From: Bacillus wiedmannii
Lineage (GTDB): Bacteria > Bacillota > Bacilli > Bacillales > Bacillaceae_G
Direction: 5' to 3'
Length of the DNA: 64,000 bases
Assembly (NCBI RefSeq): GCF_001583695.1
Contig: NZ_LOBC01000061.1
Span: forward strand, 1-64,000
Shown: piece by piece, positions 51,928 to 61,578 of the stretch
Layout of the letters: every line of letters starts with the position of its first letter
How positions within the stretch are numbered: the first letter of the stretch is position 1
Program-made: the position numbers and the translations under genes
The notes under the pieces: model-generated
What the model was told of the DNA's origin: nothing
What the model saw: the letters and a program-made list of their open reading frames with translations, nothing else
Database searches by the model: none

Positions 51928-52746
51928 TTACTTTTTCGTTTGCCCAGATAGTTCAACAGACTTTTGTGTACAGCGCTGCATTGCTGAAATAATTGCAGTT
52001 CGTAATCCTTTTTCCTCTAATGTTGCTACAGCTTCTATCGTTGTTCCGCCAGGAGAACAAACCATATCTTTCAATTCACCTGGATGTATGCCTGTTTCTA
52101 GTACCATTTTTGCAGAGCCTAACACAGCTTGAGCAGCGAATTTATATGCTTGATTGCGTGGCATACCATCAAGTACAGCGGCGTCTGCCATCGCTTCTAT
52201 AATCATATATACGTATGCTGGTGAAGAACCGCTTACAGATGTTACAACGTTCATTAATTTTTCGCTTACGATCTCTGTTTGACCAAAGCTATTGAAAATG
52301 TTTAGCACATCTTCTAAATCTTTTTCTGTCACCATTTCATTAGGGCATAATGCAGACATTCCTTCTCCAACAAGAGCAGGGGTGTTAGGCATTACTCTTA
52401 TAACCTTTAATTTTTTAGCAAAAGCTTCTTCAGTACTTTTAATGCTTTTCCCGGCAGCGATCGTTACGATGATAACATCGTTTTTGATTACTTCTTTTAT
52501 TTCGTTAATGATTGATGTGTATAGGTCTGGTTTAATTGATAAAATTAAAATATCAGCATTTTTAGCTACTTCATTGTTGTCAGTAGTTGTAGTTAGCCCA
52601 TATTTTTCACTAGCATTTTTTAAATTCGTAGTGTTTAAATCCGAACAAATAATATTATTTGCAGACACTATCTTTTTGTGTAGCATACCACCAATCATAG
52701 CCATTCCCATATTTCCGCAACCGATAAATCCAATTTGTTTATCCAT
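51928..52746 (-). CDS. proC: Pyrroline-5-carboxylate reductase
   Basis: 272 residues. N-terminal NAD(P)-binding Rossmann motif GFIGCGNMGMAMIGGM, a central VIRVMPNTPALVGEGMSAL and the C-terminal signature VSGSSPAYVYMIIEAMADAAVLDGMPRNQAYKFAAQ and HPGELKDMVCSPGGTTIEAVATLEEKG. It reduces pyrroline-5-carboxylate to proline, the last step after ProB and ProA, which lie divergently at 53442-55824. Its own leader shows no T-box. AAAAGGAG is 15 bases before the ATG, a long spacing. Confidence 0.95.
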   Translation of the reverse strand: MDKQIGFIGCGNMGMAMIGGMLHKKIVSANNIICSDLNTTNLKNASEKYGLTTTTDNNEVAKNADILILSIKPDLYTSIINEIKEVIKNDVIIVTIAAGKSIKSTEEAFAKKLKVIRVMPNTPALVGEGMSALCPNEMVTEKDLEDVLNIFNSFGQTEIVSEKLMNVVTSVSGSSPAYVYMIIEAMADAAVLDGMPRNQAYKFAAQAVLGSAKMVLETGIHPGELKDMVCSPGGTTIEAVATLEEKGLRTAIISAMQRCTQKSVELSGQTKK

Positions 52747-53041
52747 AATAACTCAATCTTGCTCCTTTTATAATAAATTATATCATTTTGAAATTGCTAT
52801 CTTAAAATAACAATGACATCTTTATGTAATATAAAGAAACATTCTAAGAGAATATATTCCTTTTTGCAACACCAAAAGATAAAAATCAATTATATTCGAC
52901 ATTATGTAAATATATACACTTTAATTTTAGGTTTTATGTTGATGAATATGAGTTAAACTTATATCGATTTGTATTTTCATTCAGTACGGTAATAATTTCA
53001 TACAAGTAACTTACCGCTCTATTTATTTTTAAAAATACTTC

Positions 53042-53071
53042 TTGACACCAAATCAAATTATATCGCATAAT
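53042..53071 (+). promoter_or_regulatory. Promoter of the T-box/proBA operon
   Basis: TTGACA (53042-53047) and CATAAT (53066-53071) with an 18-base spacer. Transcription would start near 53078, at the beginning of the T-box leader. Bases 52747-53041 show no gene. Confidence 0.65.
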
Positions 53072-53079
53072 ATAAAAAA

Positions 53080-53330
53080 TTAAACCGAAAATCGTTGAAG
53101 GGAAATAGTACATATGTCTTCTTGCGAAAGAGAGTGGAATTCACCGGCTGAAAGATTCCTCGTATAGAATATATCGAACCTATCCCTGAGTCTTAAATGA
53201 AAGTTTAGGCGTTCGCCTGCGTTATAGGCGCCAAGTGGATATCTATGTATATCAATTAAGGTGGTACCGCGGAACAATGACCGTTTCGTCCTTTTTATTT
53301 TATTAAGGGCGAAGCGGTCATTTTTATTTT
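53080..53330 (+). promoter_or_regulatory. T-box riboswitch leader, proline-specific
   Basis: The T-box sequence AAGGTGGTACCGCGG lies at 53258-53272; its GG-TACC part binds the free tRNA acceptor end. A terminator follows: AATGACCGTTTCGTCCTT (53276-53293) pairs with AAGGGCGAAGCGGTCATT (53305-53322), then Ts. Stem I lies upstream, and CCT at 53179-53181, followed by A, is the likely specifier codon for proline. Uncharged tRNA-Pro would stabilise the antiterminator and switch on proBA. Specifier placement is by inspection only. Confidence 0.85.
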
Positions 53331-53441
53331 GCTCTTTAATAGGCTAGATGCAGCATTGGTGAGAATAGAAGTCGCTGCAAGCCGAATGAATAAAAGTGTA
53401 ATGTATAAAAAACTTTGATTTTAGACTTGGGGGATACAAAA

Positions 53442-54545
53442 GTGAAAAAACAACGAATTGTTGTAAAGATTGGGAGCAGTTCTCTAGCAGATAGTCACGG
53501 AGGCATTTCTAAAGAACAACTTTCAGATCATGTTGCCGCATTGGCTCGATTGAAAGAGGAAGGGCATGAAGTTTTGTTAATTACATCTGGGGCTGTCGCT
53601 GCAGGTTTTTCTGCTCTAGGATATCCTAGCAGACCTGTGACAATTAAAGGAAAACAGGCTGCTGCGGCTGTCGGACAAAGTTTGTTAATGCAGGCGTATA
53701 CGGAGGAATTTCGTAAATATGGCATCGTTACTGCGCAACTATTACTGACGAGAAGTGATTTTTCTAGAAAAGAACAATATAGTAACGCTTACGCTACTTT
53801 AGGAGAGTTACTAAACCGTTCTGCTCTTCCAATCATTAATGAAAATGATTCCATCTCTTTAGAGGAGCTAACGTTCGGTGATAACGATATGCTGTCAGCT
53901 TTAGTAAGCGGACTTGTTTCGGCAGATATGCTTATGATTTTTACGGATGTGAACGGTTTATATGACAAAAATCCACAGAAAAATGCGGATGCGAAAAAAT
54001 ATTATTTCCTTCCTGAAGTTACGGAAGAGATTGCTTCTCTTGCAGGAGATGCTGGGTCCAAACTTGGGACTGGCGGTATGAAATCAAAAATTGATGCTGC
54101 GAAGACAGCACTTTCTCTTGGCGTGAGTGTATTTATCGGAACAGGACGTGGACAAGAGAAATTTGTAGATGTTTTGAAGGGCAAAGGTGATGGTACGTAT
54201 GTCGGAAATGCCCCTCAAAAAGAGATGAAGATGAACAAGCAATGGATCGCGTTGCATTCGCTTGTTAGCGGACAAATTGAAGTAGACGCTGGAGCAGCTA
54301 CTGCTATCATTCAGCATGGTAAGAGTCTTCTTCCTGCTGGCGTTACAAATGTTTCAGGATTTTTCCAAGTTGGCGATGTCGTAGAAGTAATGACGCAACA
54401 AGGGCGCGTAATTGGAAAAGGACAATGCACATATAGCGCAGAGGAATTAAGAGAGATAAAAGGTATGCAAAGTCAACATATTCAAGCAAGAGGCGAAAGG
54501 CATAATTATGAAGTCATTCATAGAGATTATTGGGTGTCACTTTAA
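53442..54545 (+). CDS. proB: Glutamate 5-kinase
   Basis: 367 residues from the GTG at 53442, which has GGGGGA seven bases upstream; a TTG at 53415 is in frame but lacks a site. Amino acid kinase domain: [13 protein letters not shown] at the N-terminus, [60 protein letters not shown] and [13 protein letters not shown]. The C-terminal PUA domain begins near 275. It phosphorylates glutamate, the first and usually feedback-controlled step of proline synthesis. Controlled by the T-box leader. Confidence 0.95.
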   Translation: MKKQRIVVKIGSSSLADSHGGISKEQLSDHVAALARLKEEGHEVLLITSGAVAAGFSALGYPSRPVTIKGKQAAAAVGQSLLMQAYTEEFRKYGIVTAQLLLTRSDFSRKEQYSNAYATLGELLNRSALPIINENDSISLEELTFGDNDMLSALVSGLVSADMLMIFTDVNGLYDKNPQKNADAKKYYFLPEVTEEIASLAGDAGSKLGTGGMKSKIDAAKTALSLGVSVFIGTGRGQEKFVDVLKGKGDGTYVGNAPQKEMKMNKQWIALHSLVSGQIEVDAGAATAIIQHGKSLLPAGVTNVSGFFQVGDVVEVMTQQGRVIGKGQCTYSAEELREIKGMQSQHIQARGERHNYEVIHRDYWVSL

Positions 54546-54576
54546 GAATAGTGATGTTAAAAAGGAGGAAATGAAG

Positions 54577-55824
54577 ATGAATGAAGTGTTGGCAAAGGGA
54601 AAAAAGGCGAAAGAAATTGCTAGAGAACTTGTACTAAAATCTACAAGTCAAAAAAACGAAGCACTTGCTGCTATTGCTGAAAGGCTAATAGTAGAAACAG
54701 CTTATATTGTAGAGGAAAACAAACGTGATATCGAAGAAGGTAAGGCAAAAGGATTTTCTGATTCACTCCTTGATCGACTTATGCTAACTGAACAACGAAT
54801 TGTTGATATGGCAGAGGGAATTAAGCAGGTAATCGAATTACGTGATCCAGTTGGAGAACGTGTAAGCGAATGGGAGCGACCAAATGGACTATCTATTCAG
54901 GAGATGCGTGTACCACTTGGTGTTGTTGGGATGATTTATGAGGCAAGGCCAAATGTAACAGTAGATGCTGCTACAATTTGCTTGAAAACAGGAAACGCAG
55001 TTATATTACGTGGTAGTTCTTCTGCTATCAATTCTAACAAAGCCATCGTTTCCGTTATTCACCGAGCGCTTAAACAAACAAGCTTGCCAGAAGAAAGTGT
55101 ACAGCTTATAGAAGATACGTCGCGGGATAGCGCAAAGCAGTTGTTTACAATGAATGATTACTTAGACGTTCTTATTCCAAGAGGTGGCAAACAATTAATT
55201 GATACGGTAGTGAGAGAAGCGTCTGTTCCAGTACTTGAAACAGGTGCGGGAAATTGTCATATTTTCATTGATGAAACAGCGGATAAGCGAATGACAATTG
55301 ATATTATTATAAATGCAAAAACGCAGCGTCCATCTGTATGTAATGCAATTGAAACGATTGTACTTCATGAGAAGTGGGCGCAGCAATTTGGTAGCGAGCT
55401 GTTTTCAACTTTGAAGGAAAAAGGCGTGGAGCTACGTGGTGATCAGAAAGCATTGGCAATCGATTCGTCAATTGTACTTGCTTCAGAAGAAGATTGGGAA
55501 ACAGAATTTTTATCACTCACGTTGGCAGTGAAAGTAGTTTCTTCTATAGAAGAAGCGATTCATCACATAAATACGTATGGTTCTATGCATTCCGAAGCGA
55601 TTATTTCAGAAAACGAGGAAAACGTCAGCAAATTCTTCACAGCTGTAGATGCGGCTGCACTGTATCATAATGCATCCACTCGTTTTACTGATGGATCTGA
55701 ATTCGGATTCGGCGCTGAAATTGGCATCAGTACACAAAAGTTACACGTAAGGGGACCAATGGGACTACCTGCATTAACTTCTACTAAATACGTGATTCGT
55801 GGAAATGGACAAATTCGAAAATAA
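54577..55824 (+). CDS. proA: Glutamate-5-semialdehyde dehydrogenase (gamma-glutamyl phosphate reductase)
   Basis: 415 residues from the ATG at 54577; AAGGAGG gives eight-base spacing, while the ATG at 54571 would be too close. Aldehyde dehydrogenase-like: [48 protein letters not shown] and the active-site Cys in [18 protein letters not shown]. It reduces gamma-glutamyl phosphate to glutamate semialdehyde, which cyclises to the ProC substrate. It is 31 bases after proB, in one operon. Confidence 0.95.
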   Translation: MNEVLAKGKKAKEIARELVLKSTSQKNEALAAIAERLIVETAYIVEENKRDIEEGKAKGFSDSLLDRLMLTEQRIVDMAEGIKQVIELRDPVGERVSEWERPNGLSIQEMRVPLGVVGMIYEARPNVTVDAATICLKTGNAVILRGSSSAINSNKAIVSVIHRALKQTSLPEESVQLIEDTSRDSAKQLFTMNDYLDVLIPRGGKQLIDTVVREASVPVLETGAGNCHIFIDETADKRMTIDIIINAKTQRPSVCNAIETIVLHEKWAQQFGSELFSTLKEKGVELRGDQKALAIDSSIVLASEEDWETEFLSLTLAVKVVSSIEEAIHHINTYGSMHSEAIISENEENVSKFFTAVDAAALYHNASTRFTDGSEFGFGAEIGISTQKLHVRGPMGLPALTSTKYVIRGNGQIRK

Positions 55825-55828
55825 TAAT

Positions 55829-55862
55829 AAAAGACACTCAATTTGCTTGGGTGTCTTTTTAT
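55829..55862. terminator. Bidirectional terminator between proA and the nucleoside transporter
   Basis: AAGACACTCAA pairs with TTGGGTGTCTT, with T-runs toward both convergent genes. Confidence 0.8.
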
Positions 55863-55866
55863 TTAT

Positions 55867-57060
55867 TTACCATACAAATAGCCCAACAAGCATAGCGCTT
55901 AATAAGGAAACTGCCATTCCGCTAACGAGAAGCTTCCACACATTTTTACCGATTATGGCTGATTTTTCTCCGCCAAATAATGAATTGTAAGTTCCGTAAA
56001 TCATACCTACTGTACTAAAGTTAGCAAAAGAAGCTAGAAATGTTGTTGCAACCGCAATCGTATGTGGTTGTAAAGACTTTAGGTTCGATTTTAAATCCAT
56101 CATTGCAACAAATTCATTCGTTGTTATTTTAATCCCCATTAATTCAGCTACATACATCGCATCACTGCCCGATAAACCGAGTAAAAAAGCAAAGGGGCTA
56201 AAGATAATGGAGAAGATTTTTTGAATTGTTAAACCTGTGACGAAAAAGCCTAAAATTCCATTTAAACATGCAGTTAATGCCACATAACCAATTACCATAG
56301 CTAAAATAACGATAACCATATTCATCCCGACTAACATACTGTTTGAAATAGTAGAAAAGAAATCCTTTTTTTCATCTTTTGAAGGTGTATATACGACATC
56401 TTCTTCTTTCGTAACTTCTACAGGATTTAATACATTGGCTAAAATTAATGCGTTAATACAGTTTAAAGGGATAGCGCTGAAAATATATGTTGCTGGAACC
56501 ATTGATAAATAGGCGCCAAGAATGGATCCGCTAACGCTACTCATACTCATAATTCCAAAAGTCAGCAAACGATTTTCTTTTAAAACGGATAACTGATCAC
56601 GAACAACCGCAAGTGCTTCGGTGTTTCCTAAAAACATCATTTGAATCGAAAAGAAACTTTCTAACTTTGGTAAACGAGAAATCTTTGAAATAACTGCACC
56701 TACTTTATCAATAATCCAAGTTAAGATCCCAAAGTACGAAAGAATATCGAAAAAAGTGATAACGAAAATGATAGGAAGTAATGCACTAAAGAAGAAATCA
56801 ATGTGTGGACTGTCCATAGCGGAAGGAAAGGCAAACCGAATACCTTCATTCGCACACGATAGTAGCCAACTGAAAAATGACGCGATTTTATTAATGATAA
56901 TACTGCCGAGCTTCGTGCCTAACATAAACCATGTAATAAAGAGCTCCAATATGATTAGAATAACGATTGGTCTCCATTTTATTTGTTTTTTATTAGGCGA
57001 ACATAGGAAAACGATTAATATTACAACGAAAATTCCTAACATATTTAATATAAAATGCAT
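55867..57060 (-). CDS. Concentrative nucleoside transporter (NupC family)
   Basis: 397 residues from the ATG at 57060, with AAGGAG eight bases upstream; longer in-frame starts lack a site. Eight to ten membrane segments. Diagnostic CNT segments: FLGNTEALAVVRDQL (the Gx-N-T-E motif), SMSSVSGSILGAYLSM, and SGSDAMYVAELMGIKITTNEFVAM near the C-terminus. Imports nucleosides with H+ or Na+. Monocistronic, divergent from the ArsR-MFS pair. Confidence 0.9.
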   Translation of the reverse strand: MHFILNMLGIFVVILIVFLCSPNKKQIKWRPIVILIILELFITWFMLGTKLGSIIINKIASFFSWLLSCANEGIRFAFPSAMDSPHIDFFFSALLPIIFVITFFDILSYFGILTWIIDKVGAVISKISRLPKLESFFSIQMMFLGNTEALAVVRDQLSVLKENRLLTFGIMSMSSVSGSILGAYLSMVPATYIFSAIPLNCINALILANVLNPVEVTKEEDVVYTPSKDEKKDFFSTISNSMLVGMNMVIVILAMVIGYVALTACLNGILGFFVTGLTIQKIFSIIFSPFAFLLGLSGSDAMYVAELMGIKITTNEFVAMMDLKSNLKSLQPHTIAVATTFLASFANFSTVGMIYGTYNSLFGGEKSAIIGKNVWKLLVSGMAVSLLSAMLVGLFVW

Positions 57061-57223
57061 ATCAACAACTCCTTGAGGCTTATTATTTGTATATAAAAAA
57101 GCTCCTATTCTTCTTAATTTAGAATGAATGTGTTTCAACTAAAATTTTATTAATTCTAAAAACACAGAAGGTAAAATTCGATAAAAATAGAATTTAATAT
57201 ATAGTAAACAAGGAGGGGATAAA

Positions 57224-58267
57224 ATGGAGGTCTATCACATAACGAGTAGAAAGAGGGAAACTTACCATGTTCAAGTCAAGTATTCGATACTTTTCGAATG
57301 TGCACTTGGCATTGCGGCAATTACTCATAAAAGGTTAATCGATACCCTTGAAAAGAGTCAAAATGAATGGGAAGAAATTAAGGAATCATTAACAGAAGAA
57401 ATGAGAGAGCACTTACAGTTTGTAGAAGAACATAATACGTGGAAAGCGTTACTTCAGTTGTTGTATGAAGAAGACATGCAGGATGTATCGCAGTTTCATG
57501 CTAAAATCGATTCACTTTCAGAAGAAGATTTGAAGTATATATGTTTACCGTTTTTAGGGGAGAAATATGAGAAAAAAAGACGTTTAGCCGCAAGTAGAGA
57601 TGTAACTGCAATACATGAACTAAAGGAATTAACACATGATCATCAGTTTTTCTCTACGTATATTCGTTTTATATGTGATGTTGATGTACAAGTGCTGAAA
57701 TCCCATTTAATTGCTGTTATGACAGGATGGTACGACAGTGTTATTAAAAGAGAGGAAGAACAAATACTTTCTATATTAAAACGAGATTATGAAGCAAAGA
57801 ATGAAATGAATAAAAAAATGAAACCGGAAGAGTTTGTCGAGTGGGCCACTGGTGGCGTGAACTATATGCCAGAGCCAAGTGTTCATCACGTACTTCTTAT
57901 TCCGCAAATGACGTACAGACCGTGGAATATTGAGGCGGATATTGAAGATACGAAAGTATTTCATTACCCAGTTGCAAACGAAAGCATCCATCCTGAAGAT
58001 CTATATGAACCGAATTATTTTTTAGTTCAAAAACATAAGGCACTTGGGGATGAAGCGAGGCTACGCATTGTAAAAATGTTGTTCGAACAAGAACGGACTT
58101 TGCAGGAAATTACAGAAAGACTGCAACTCGGTAAATCGACAGTACATCACCATTTGAAATTGTTACGTGCGGCGAAGTTAGTTGATATACATGAGGGGAA
58201 ATATGTATTGAGAAAGAAAGCAGTACAGTCTTTAGCGAAAGAATTAGATATGTTTTTGAATAGATAA
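57224..58267 (+). CDS. ArsR-type regulator with large N-terminal domain
   Basis: 347 residues with AAGGAGGGG before the ATG. Residues about 1-260 form a helical domain of the DUF5937 kind found on ArsR-like regulators of Bacilli. The C-terminal wHTH is clear: HKALGDEARLRIVKMLFEQERTLQEITERLQLGKSTVHHHLKLLRAAKLVDI near 275-325. No Cys metal-binding site is visible, so a metal effector is unlikely. An MFS exporter gene follows after 51 bases, its probable target. Confidence 0.8.
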   Translation: MEVYHITSRKRETYHVQVKYSILFECALGIAAITHKRLIDTLEKSQNEWEEIKESLTEEMREHLQFVEEHNTWKALLQLLYEEDMQDVSQFHAKIDSLSEEDLKYICLPFLGEKYEKKRRLAASRDVTAIHELKELTHDHQFFSTYIRFICDVDVQVLKSHLIAVMTGWYDSVIKREEEQILSILKRDYEAKNEMNKKMKPEEFVEWATGGVNYMPEPSVHHVLLIPQMTYRPWNIEADIEDTKVFHYPVANESIHPEDLYEPNYFLVQKHKALGDEARLRIVKMLFEQERTLQEITERLQLGKSTVHHHLKLLRAAKLVDIHEGKYVLRKKAVQSLAKELDMFLNR

Positions 58268-58318
58268 TTAACAACGAGAATGTACATAAAGGGAGGAATA
58301 TAAAAGAAAAGTTGGTGT

Positions 58319-59539
58319 GTGAAATTGAAAAATATATTGAAAAATCGTTCGTTCTTTTTTATGTGGATTGGTAGTGCAATCTCTGAATTAGGAGGGGCTT
58401 TCGGAACGTTGTGTAATTCAATTCTAGTATATGAGTTAACAGGATCGGAAATGGCTTTAAGTAGTATGTGGTTATTATATTTCATCCCATCACTCATATT
58501 GCAATTAATAAGTGGCCCATTTATTGATAAATGGAGCCGGAAGTGGATTATGATATTTTCACAATGGATACGAGCGTCTGTATTTTTATTACCTTTAGTG
58601 ATGCTAGTTTTAGGTAGTATAGAAGTTTGGCACATTTATGTTGTTCAAATTGTAGTGGGGCTTATTACACCACTTTATACACCTGCAAGTCAAGCAATTA
58701 CACCGAGCATTGTAAGGAAAGAACAACTTCAAGATGCAAATGCGTACATTGATGGAATGACTCGCCTTATGATGTTTCTTGCGCCAGTATTAGGCGGAGT
58801 AGTCATTCATTTGATTGGAACAAAACTTGCATTATTCTTCGTATGCATTTGTTTATTTGTTAGTGGTACTGTCTTACTTTATATAAAAGAAAATAGAACG
58901 TCACAATCCATTCGGAAAACGTGGCTAGAACAATTTCTTCACGGTTTTACATATTTTTTCACAAAACCAATCATCGTTTGGCTCGGTATATTTCTAACTT
59001 TTGTTCAATTTGGAGTAGGAGTAACAATGGTCACAAACCTTCCTTATATAAAAGATGAGCTATCAGCGGGATATGCGGAATTTGGTTATTTTATGGCCGG
59101 ATTCCCACTTGGCTATGTAGTTGGATCTATACTAGTCGGAAAACTAACATATAAAAGCCGGCGCATACTTATGCTTGGAGGATTGTTTATAGGGGGACTC
59201 ACATACATTTCACTAGGTTTTAACCACAGTATTGTAATAGCGGTAATAATTGAAATAGTTGCAGGTGTTTGTATTGCCTTTTTCAATGTTTATAATACGA
59301 CGATATGCCAACAATCAGTTCCGAACAATATGATAGGACAAGTATTTTCGGTGCGATTATTTTTCATACGATCCGCTATGCCATTAGGTGTGTTAGTAGG
59401 GGGAATATTGAGTGAAATGTGGGGAGTAAGAGTACTATACTTTATTATCGGTTCAATTATATGTGTCACTTCTTTAATCGGAATCTTACTCCCATATTTC
59501 AAATTTTTAGATGGGGCAGTTGAAGAGAAAACAGCATAA
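58319..59539 (+). CDS. MFS exporter (MFS_3-like)
   Basis: 406 residues; GTG at 58319 is the longest plausible start, with a TTG two codons later and no strong ribosome binding site. Twelve membrane segments. NRSFFFMWIGSAISELGGAF at the N-terminus and GPFIDKWSRKWIMIFSQWIRA (motif A-like) place it among the drug/siderophore-export MFS proteins. Substrate unknown. Probably in an operon with the ArsR-type regulator. Confidence 0.8.
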   Translation: MKLKNILKNRSFFFMWIGSAISELGGAFGTLCNSILVYELTGSEMALSSMWLLYFIPSLILQLISGPFIDKWSRKWIMIFSQWIRASVFLLPLVMLVLGSIEVWHIYVVQIVVGLITPLYTPASQAITPSIVRKEQLQDANAYIDGMTRLMMFLAPVLGGVVIHLIGTKLALFFVCICLFVSGTVLLYIKENRTSQSIRKTWLEQFLHGFTYFFTKPIIVWLGIFLTFVQFGVGVTMVTNLPYIKDELSAGYAEFGYFMAGFPLGYVVGSILVGKLTYKSRRILMLGGLFIGGLTYISLGFNHSIVIAVIIEIVAGVCIAFFNVYNTTICQQSVPNNMIGQVFSVRLFFIRSAMPLGVLVGGILSEMWGVRVLYFIIGSIICVTSLIGILLPYFKFLDGAVEEKTA

Positions 59540-59562
59540 TTCGAAAAATCCAAACTTTATAA

Positions 59563-59592
59563 TTGAAAATAATTATCATAATCAACTATAAT
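59563..59592 (+). promoter_or_regulatory. Promoter with overlapping Fur box
   Basis: TGAAAATAATTATCA (59564-59578) is one mismatch from the 7-1-7 Fur box TGATAATNATTATCA. It overlaps the -35 TTGAAA (59563-59568), with TATAAT at 59587-59592 and an 18-base spacer. Repression under iron-replete conditions is expected. Confidence 0.75.
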
Positions 59593-59635
59593 AGAAGTAT
59601 AGTAGTATTCGTATTACAATGAAGGAGTGGGATAT

Positions 59636-59962
59636 ATGTTTATCGAAACGAAAACATTTACAGTAAAAGAAGGTACATCAAATATAGTTGTAGAACGTTT
59701 TACTGGAGAAGGTATTATCGAAAAATTTGAAGGCTTTATTGATTTAAGTGTTCTTGTGAAAAAAGTAAGACGCGGCGACGAAGAAGTAGTCGTTATGATT
59801 CGCTGGGAATCTGAAGAAGCATGGAAAAACTGGGAAACAAGTGAAGAGCATTTAGCAGGTCATAGAGCAAGCCGTGGTAAACCAAAACCAGATCATATTA
59901 TTAATGTGGATCATGCGGTTTATTATGTGAAATCATCAAAAGCGGCTTATCAGCAGTTGTAA
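59636..59962 (+). CDS. hmoA: Haem-degrading monooxygenase (HmoA-like, ABM fold)
   Basis: 108 residues from the ATG at 59636, with GAAGGAGTGG spacing; a GTG at 59627 is in frame but lies within the site. Matches B. subtilis HmoA: KEGTSNIVVERF, DLSVLVKKVRRGDEEVVVMIRWESEEAWKNWETSEEH, then AGHRASRGKPKPDHIINV. The W-containing centre is the ABM dimer fold. It cleaves haem to release iron in the cytosol. The Fur box upstream supports a role in iron acquisition. Confidence 0.85.
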   Translation: MFIETKTFTVKEGTSNIVVERFTGEGIIEKFEGFIDLSVLVKKVRRGDEEVVVMIRWESEEAWKNWETSEEHLAGHRASRGKPKPDHIINVDHAVYYVKSSKAAYQQL

Positions 59963-59977
59963 TATATATGTAAAGGT

Positions 59978-60018
59978 AGAGGGTATTTGTTTATTAATAA
60001 ACAAATATCCTCTTTTTT
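59978..60018 (+). terminator. Intrinsic terminator after hmoA
   Basis: AGAGGGTATTTGTTT pairs with AAACAAATATCCTCT, followed by Ts. Confidence 0.8.
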
Positions 60019-60083
60019 GATTTATAGTAAAATATGGATGTGATATATGTTTATTTGTTTAATTGTAAATGGAGGTAAATGAA

Positions 60084-60656
60084 GTGAAAAGAATATTACT
60101 AATGACATCTTTAGCAACGACATTATTATCAGCGTGTAGTAATAATAATGTGAAAGAAGAAGTATTTAAGAATGAGGAAGAAAAACGTGAAAGCAGTGCA
60201 AAAATAGTAGAGCAGAAGGAGTATATCATTATTGATAAGAAACATAATGATATATTTCTAAAAGATGCTAGTTCAAATAAAGAAGATAGTGTGAAAGTAA
60301 GTTTAAATGATTTAAACTCAACAAAATGGAAGGCACCTGTAAGAAACGGTATCCCAGATATAGGTGATCATATCTCTTTGGAAAAAGAAGGGGGCAAATA
60401 CACACCTACATTAGTAAAAGATCTTGTTGGTGAAATAAAGTATGATGGTACAATTAAATATAAAATTTTAGAAGCAACTAGTAAATCAGTTAAGTGGTTA
60501 CCACTAAATAAAGAGAAAGATGGAGGGGTTGTTCCACCAGAGATGGTAAAAGTAGTGAACGCTTCGAAAATAAAGGCTGGAGACATTGTAACGATTCAAG
60601 ATAAAACAAAAAGCAGTGAAGATGTAATTGTATATGAACTGACAATTGCTGAATAA
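60084..60656 (+). CDS. Lipoprotein of unknown function
   Basis: 190 residues from the GTG at 60084, with GGAGGT seven bases upstream; an ATG at 60069 overlaps that site. Signal peptide and lipobox LLSAC with the lipidation Cys near residue 18. The mature part is charged, with beta-rich repeats (KYIIIDKKHNDIFLKD; IVTIQDKT). No family recognised. Expected on the outer membrane face. Confidence 0.65.
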   Translation: MKRILLMTSLATTLLSACSNNNVKEEVFKNEEEKRESSAKIVEQKEYIIIDKKHNDIFLKDASSNKEDSVKVSLNDLNSTKWKAPVRNGIPDIGDHISLEKEGGKYTPTLVKDLVGEIKYDGTIKYKILEATSKSVKWLPLNKEKDGGVVPPEMVKVVNASKIKAGDIVTIQDKTKSSEDVIVYELTIAE

Positions 60657-60740
60657 GTATGTAGAAGATGAAAGATATAAGAGAAGTAAAAAATATATAG
60701 GTAACGAATAACTCCTTAATAATGTGTGTGGAGGTTACAA

Positions 60741-61433
60741 ATGTTAGAAGCACAAATATTTATTAAACATGAACAACATAAAAAATTAGTGCAAACCATA
60801 GTAGCTGAAATCTTATCTATAAATAAGATAACTGGATGTATGCTTATCGGATCTGTCGCAAGAGGTGATGCATATCCTGATTCGGATTTAGACTTCTATG
60901 TTCTTTTAGAAGACGGACAAAATAAGAAATTTCATTCTGAAACGAGAGAAGAAATTTTAGTTGAATATAAGTATGCAGACGTTAATCAAATACTAGAAAA
61001 CTTCAAAAACAATCCGATGGAATTATACTCATTTTTAGAAGGGGAAACTTTATTTGATAAAAGCGGCGAGTTGAAAAAGTTAAAGGAAATAGCTACATAT
61101 GAATTTGAAAACTATCGTGTTTCTAGCGACAAAGAGAAAGGTATTTCTCATTGGTTGCGTAGTTCGCTCATTAAAATTCAGTCTGCTTTGAAAGCACATG
61201 ATGAGTTAAAAGCTTCATACATTGTTCATACGTCAACTTGGACATTGTTAGAAGGGATATGGGCTATTAATAACAAGCCTACACCGCCAGCGGGATCTGT
61301 TTTAAGGTATATACAAGTGTTGCCTAATAAACCAATTCATTTGGAGGCATTACTTCATAAACTATTTTTAGGGGATACGAAAGAACGTATTGAATCGGCA
61401 ATCATGTTAATGGAGTGGGTGTTATATAAATGA
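60741..61433 (+). CDS. Nucleotidyltransferase-domain protein
   Basis: 230 residues from the ATG at 60741, with GGAGG upstream. The polymerase beta-like motif GSVARGDAYPDSDLDFYVLLE near residues 34-54 has GS, the two catalytic Asp of DxD and a third acid further on (ILVEYKYAD). A helical C-terminal half (WLRSSLIKIQSALKAHDELKASYIVHTSTWTLLEG) resembles aminoglycoside nucleotidyltransferase-like proteins. Resistance activity cannot be assumed. Single gene. Confidence 0.75.
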   Translation: MLEAQIFIKHEQHKKLVQTIVAEILSINKITGCMLIGSVARGDAYPDSDLDFYVLLEDGQNKKFHSETREEILVEYKYADVNQILENFKNNPMELYSFLEGETLFDKSGELKKLKEIATYEFENYRVSSDKEKGISHWLRSSLIKIQSALKAHDELKASYIVHTSTWTLLEGIWAINNKPTPPAGSVLRYIQVLPNKPIHLEALLHKLFLGDTKERIESAIMLMEWVLYK

Positions 61434-61534
61434 TTTTGTCTAATTCTGTTAATATATCGATATCTTCTGTCGGGTTATCGGTATATCGAAAAGCATTGAT
61501 GTAAATTTTATACATCGTATAAGTACAAAATAAA

Positions 61535-61578
61535 AGAGCGTAATCTAGTCTGATTTTCAACTAGATTACGCTCTCTTT
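61535..61578. terminator. Bidirectional terminator
   Basis: AGAGCGTAATCTAGT (61535-61549) pairs perfectly with ACTAGATTACGCTCT (61560-61574), between convergent genes. It touches the stop codon of the minus-strand gene. Confidence 0.75.

Noticed and set aside
60741-61433. Aminoglycoside resistance nucleotidyltransferase
   Set aside because: Only the general nucleotidyltransferase motif is visible; nothing shows aminoglycoside specificity.
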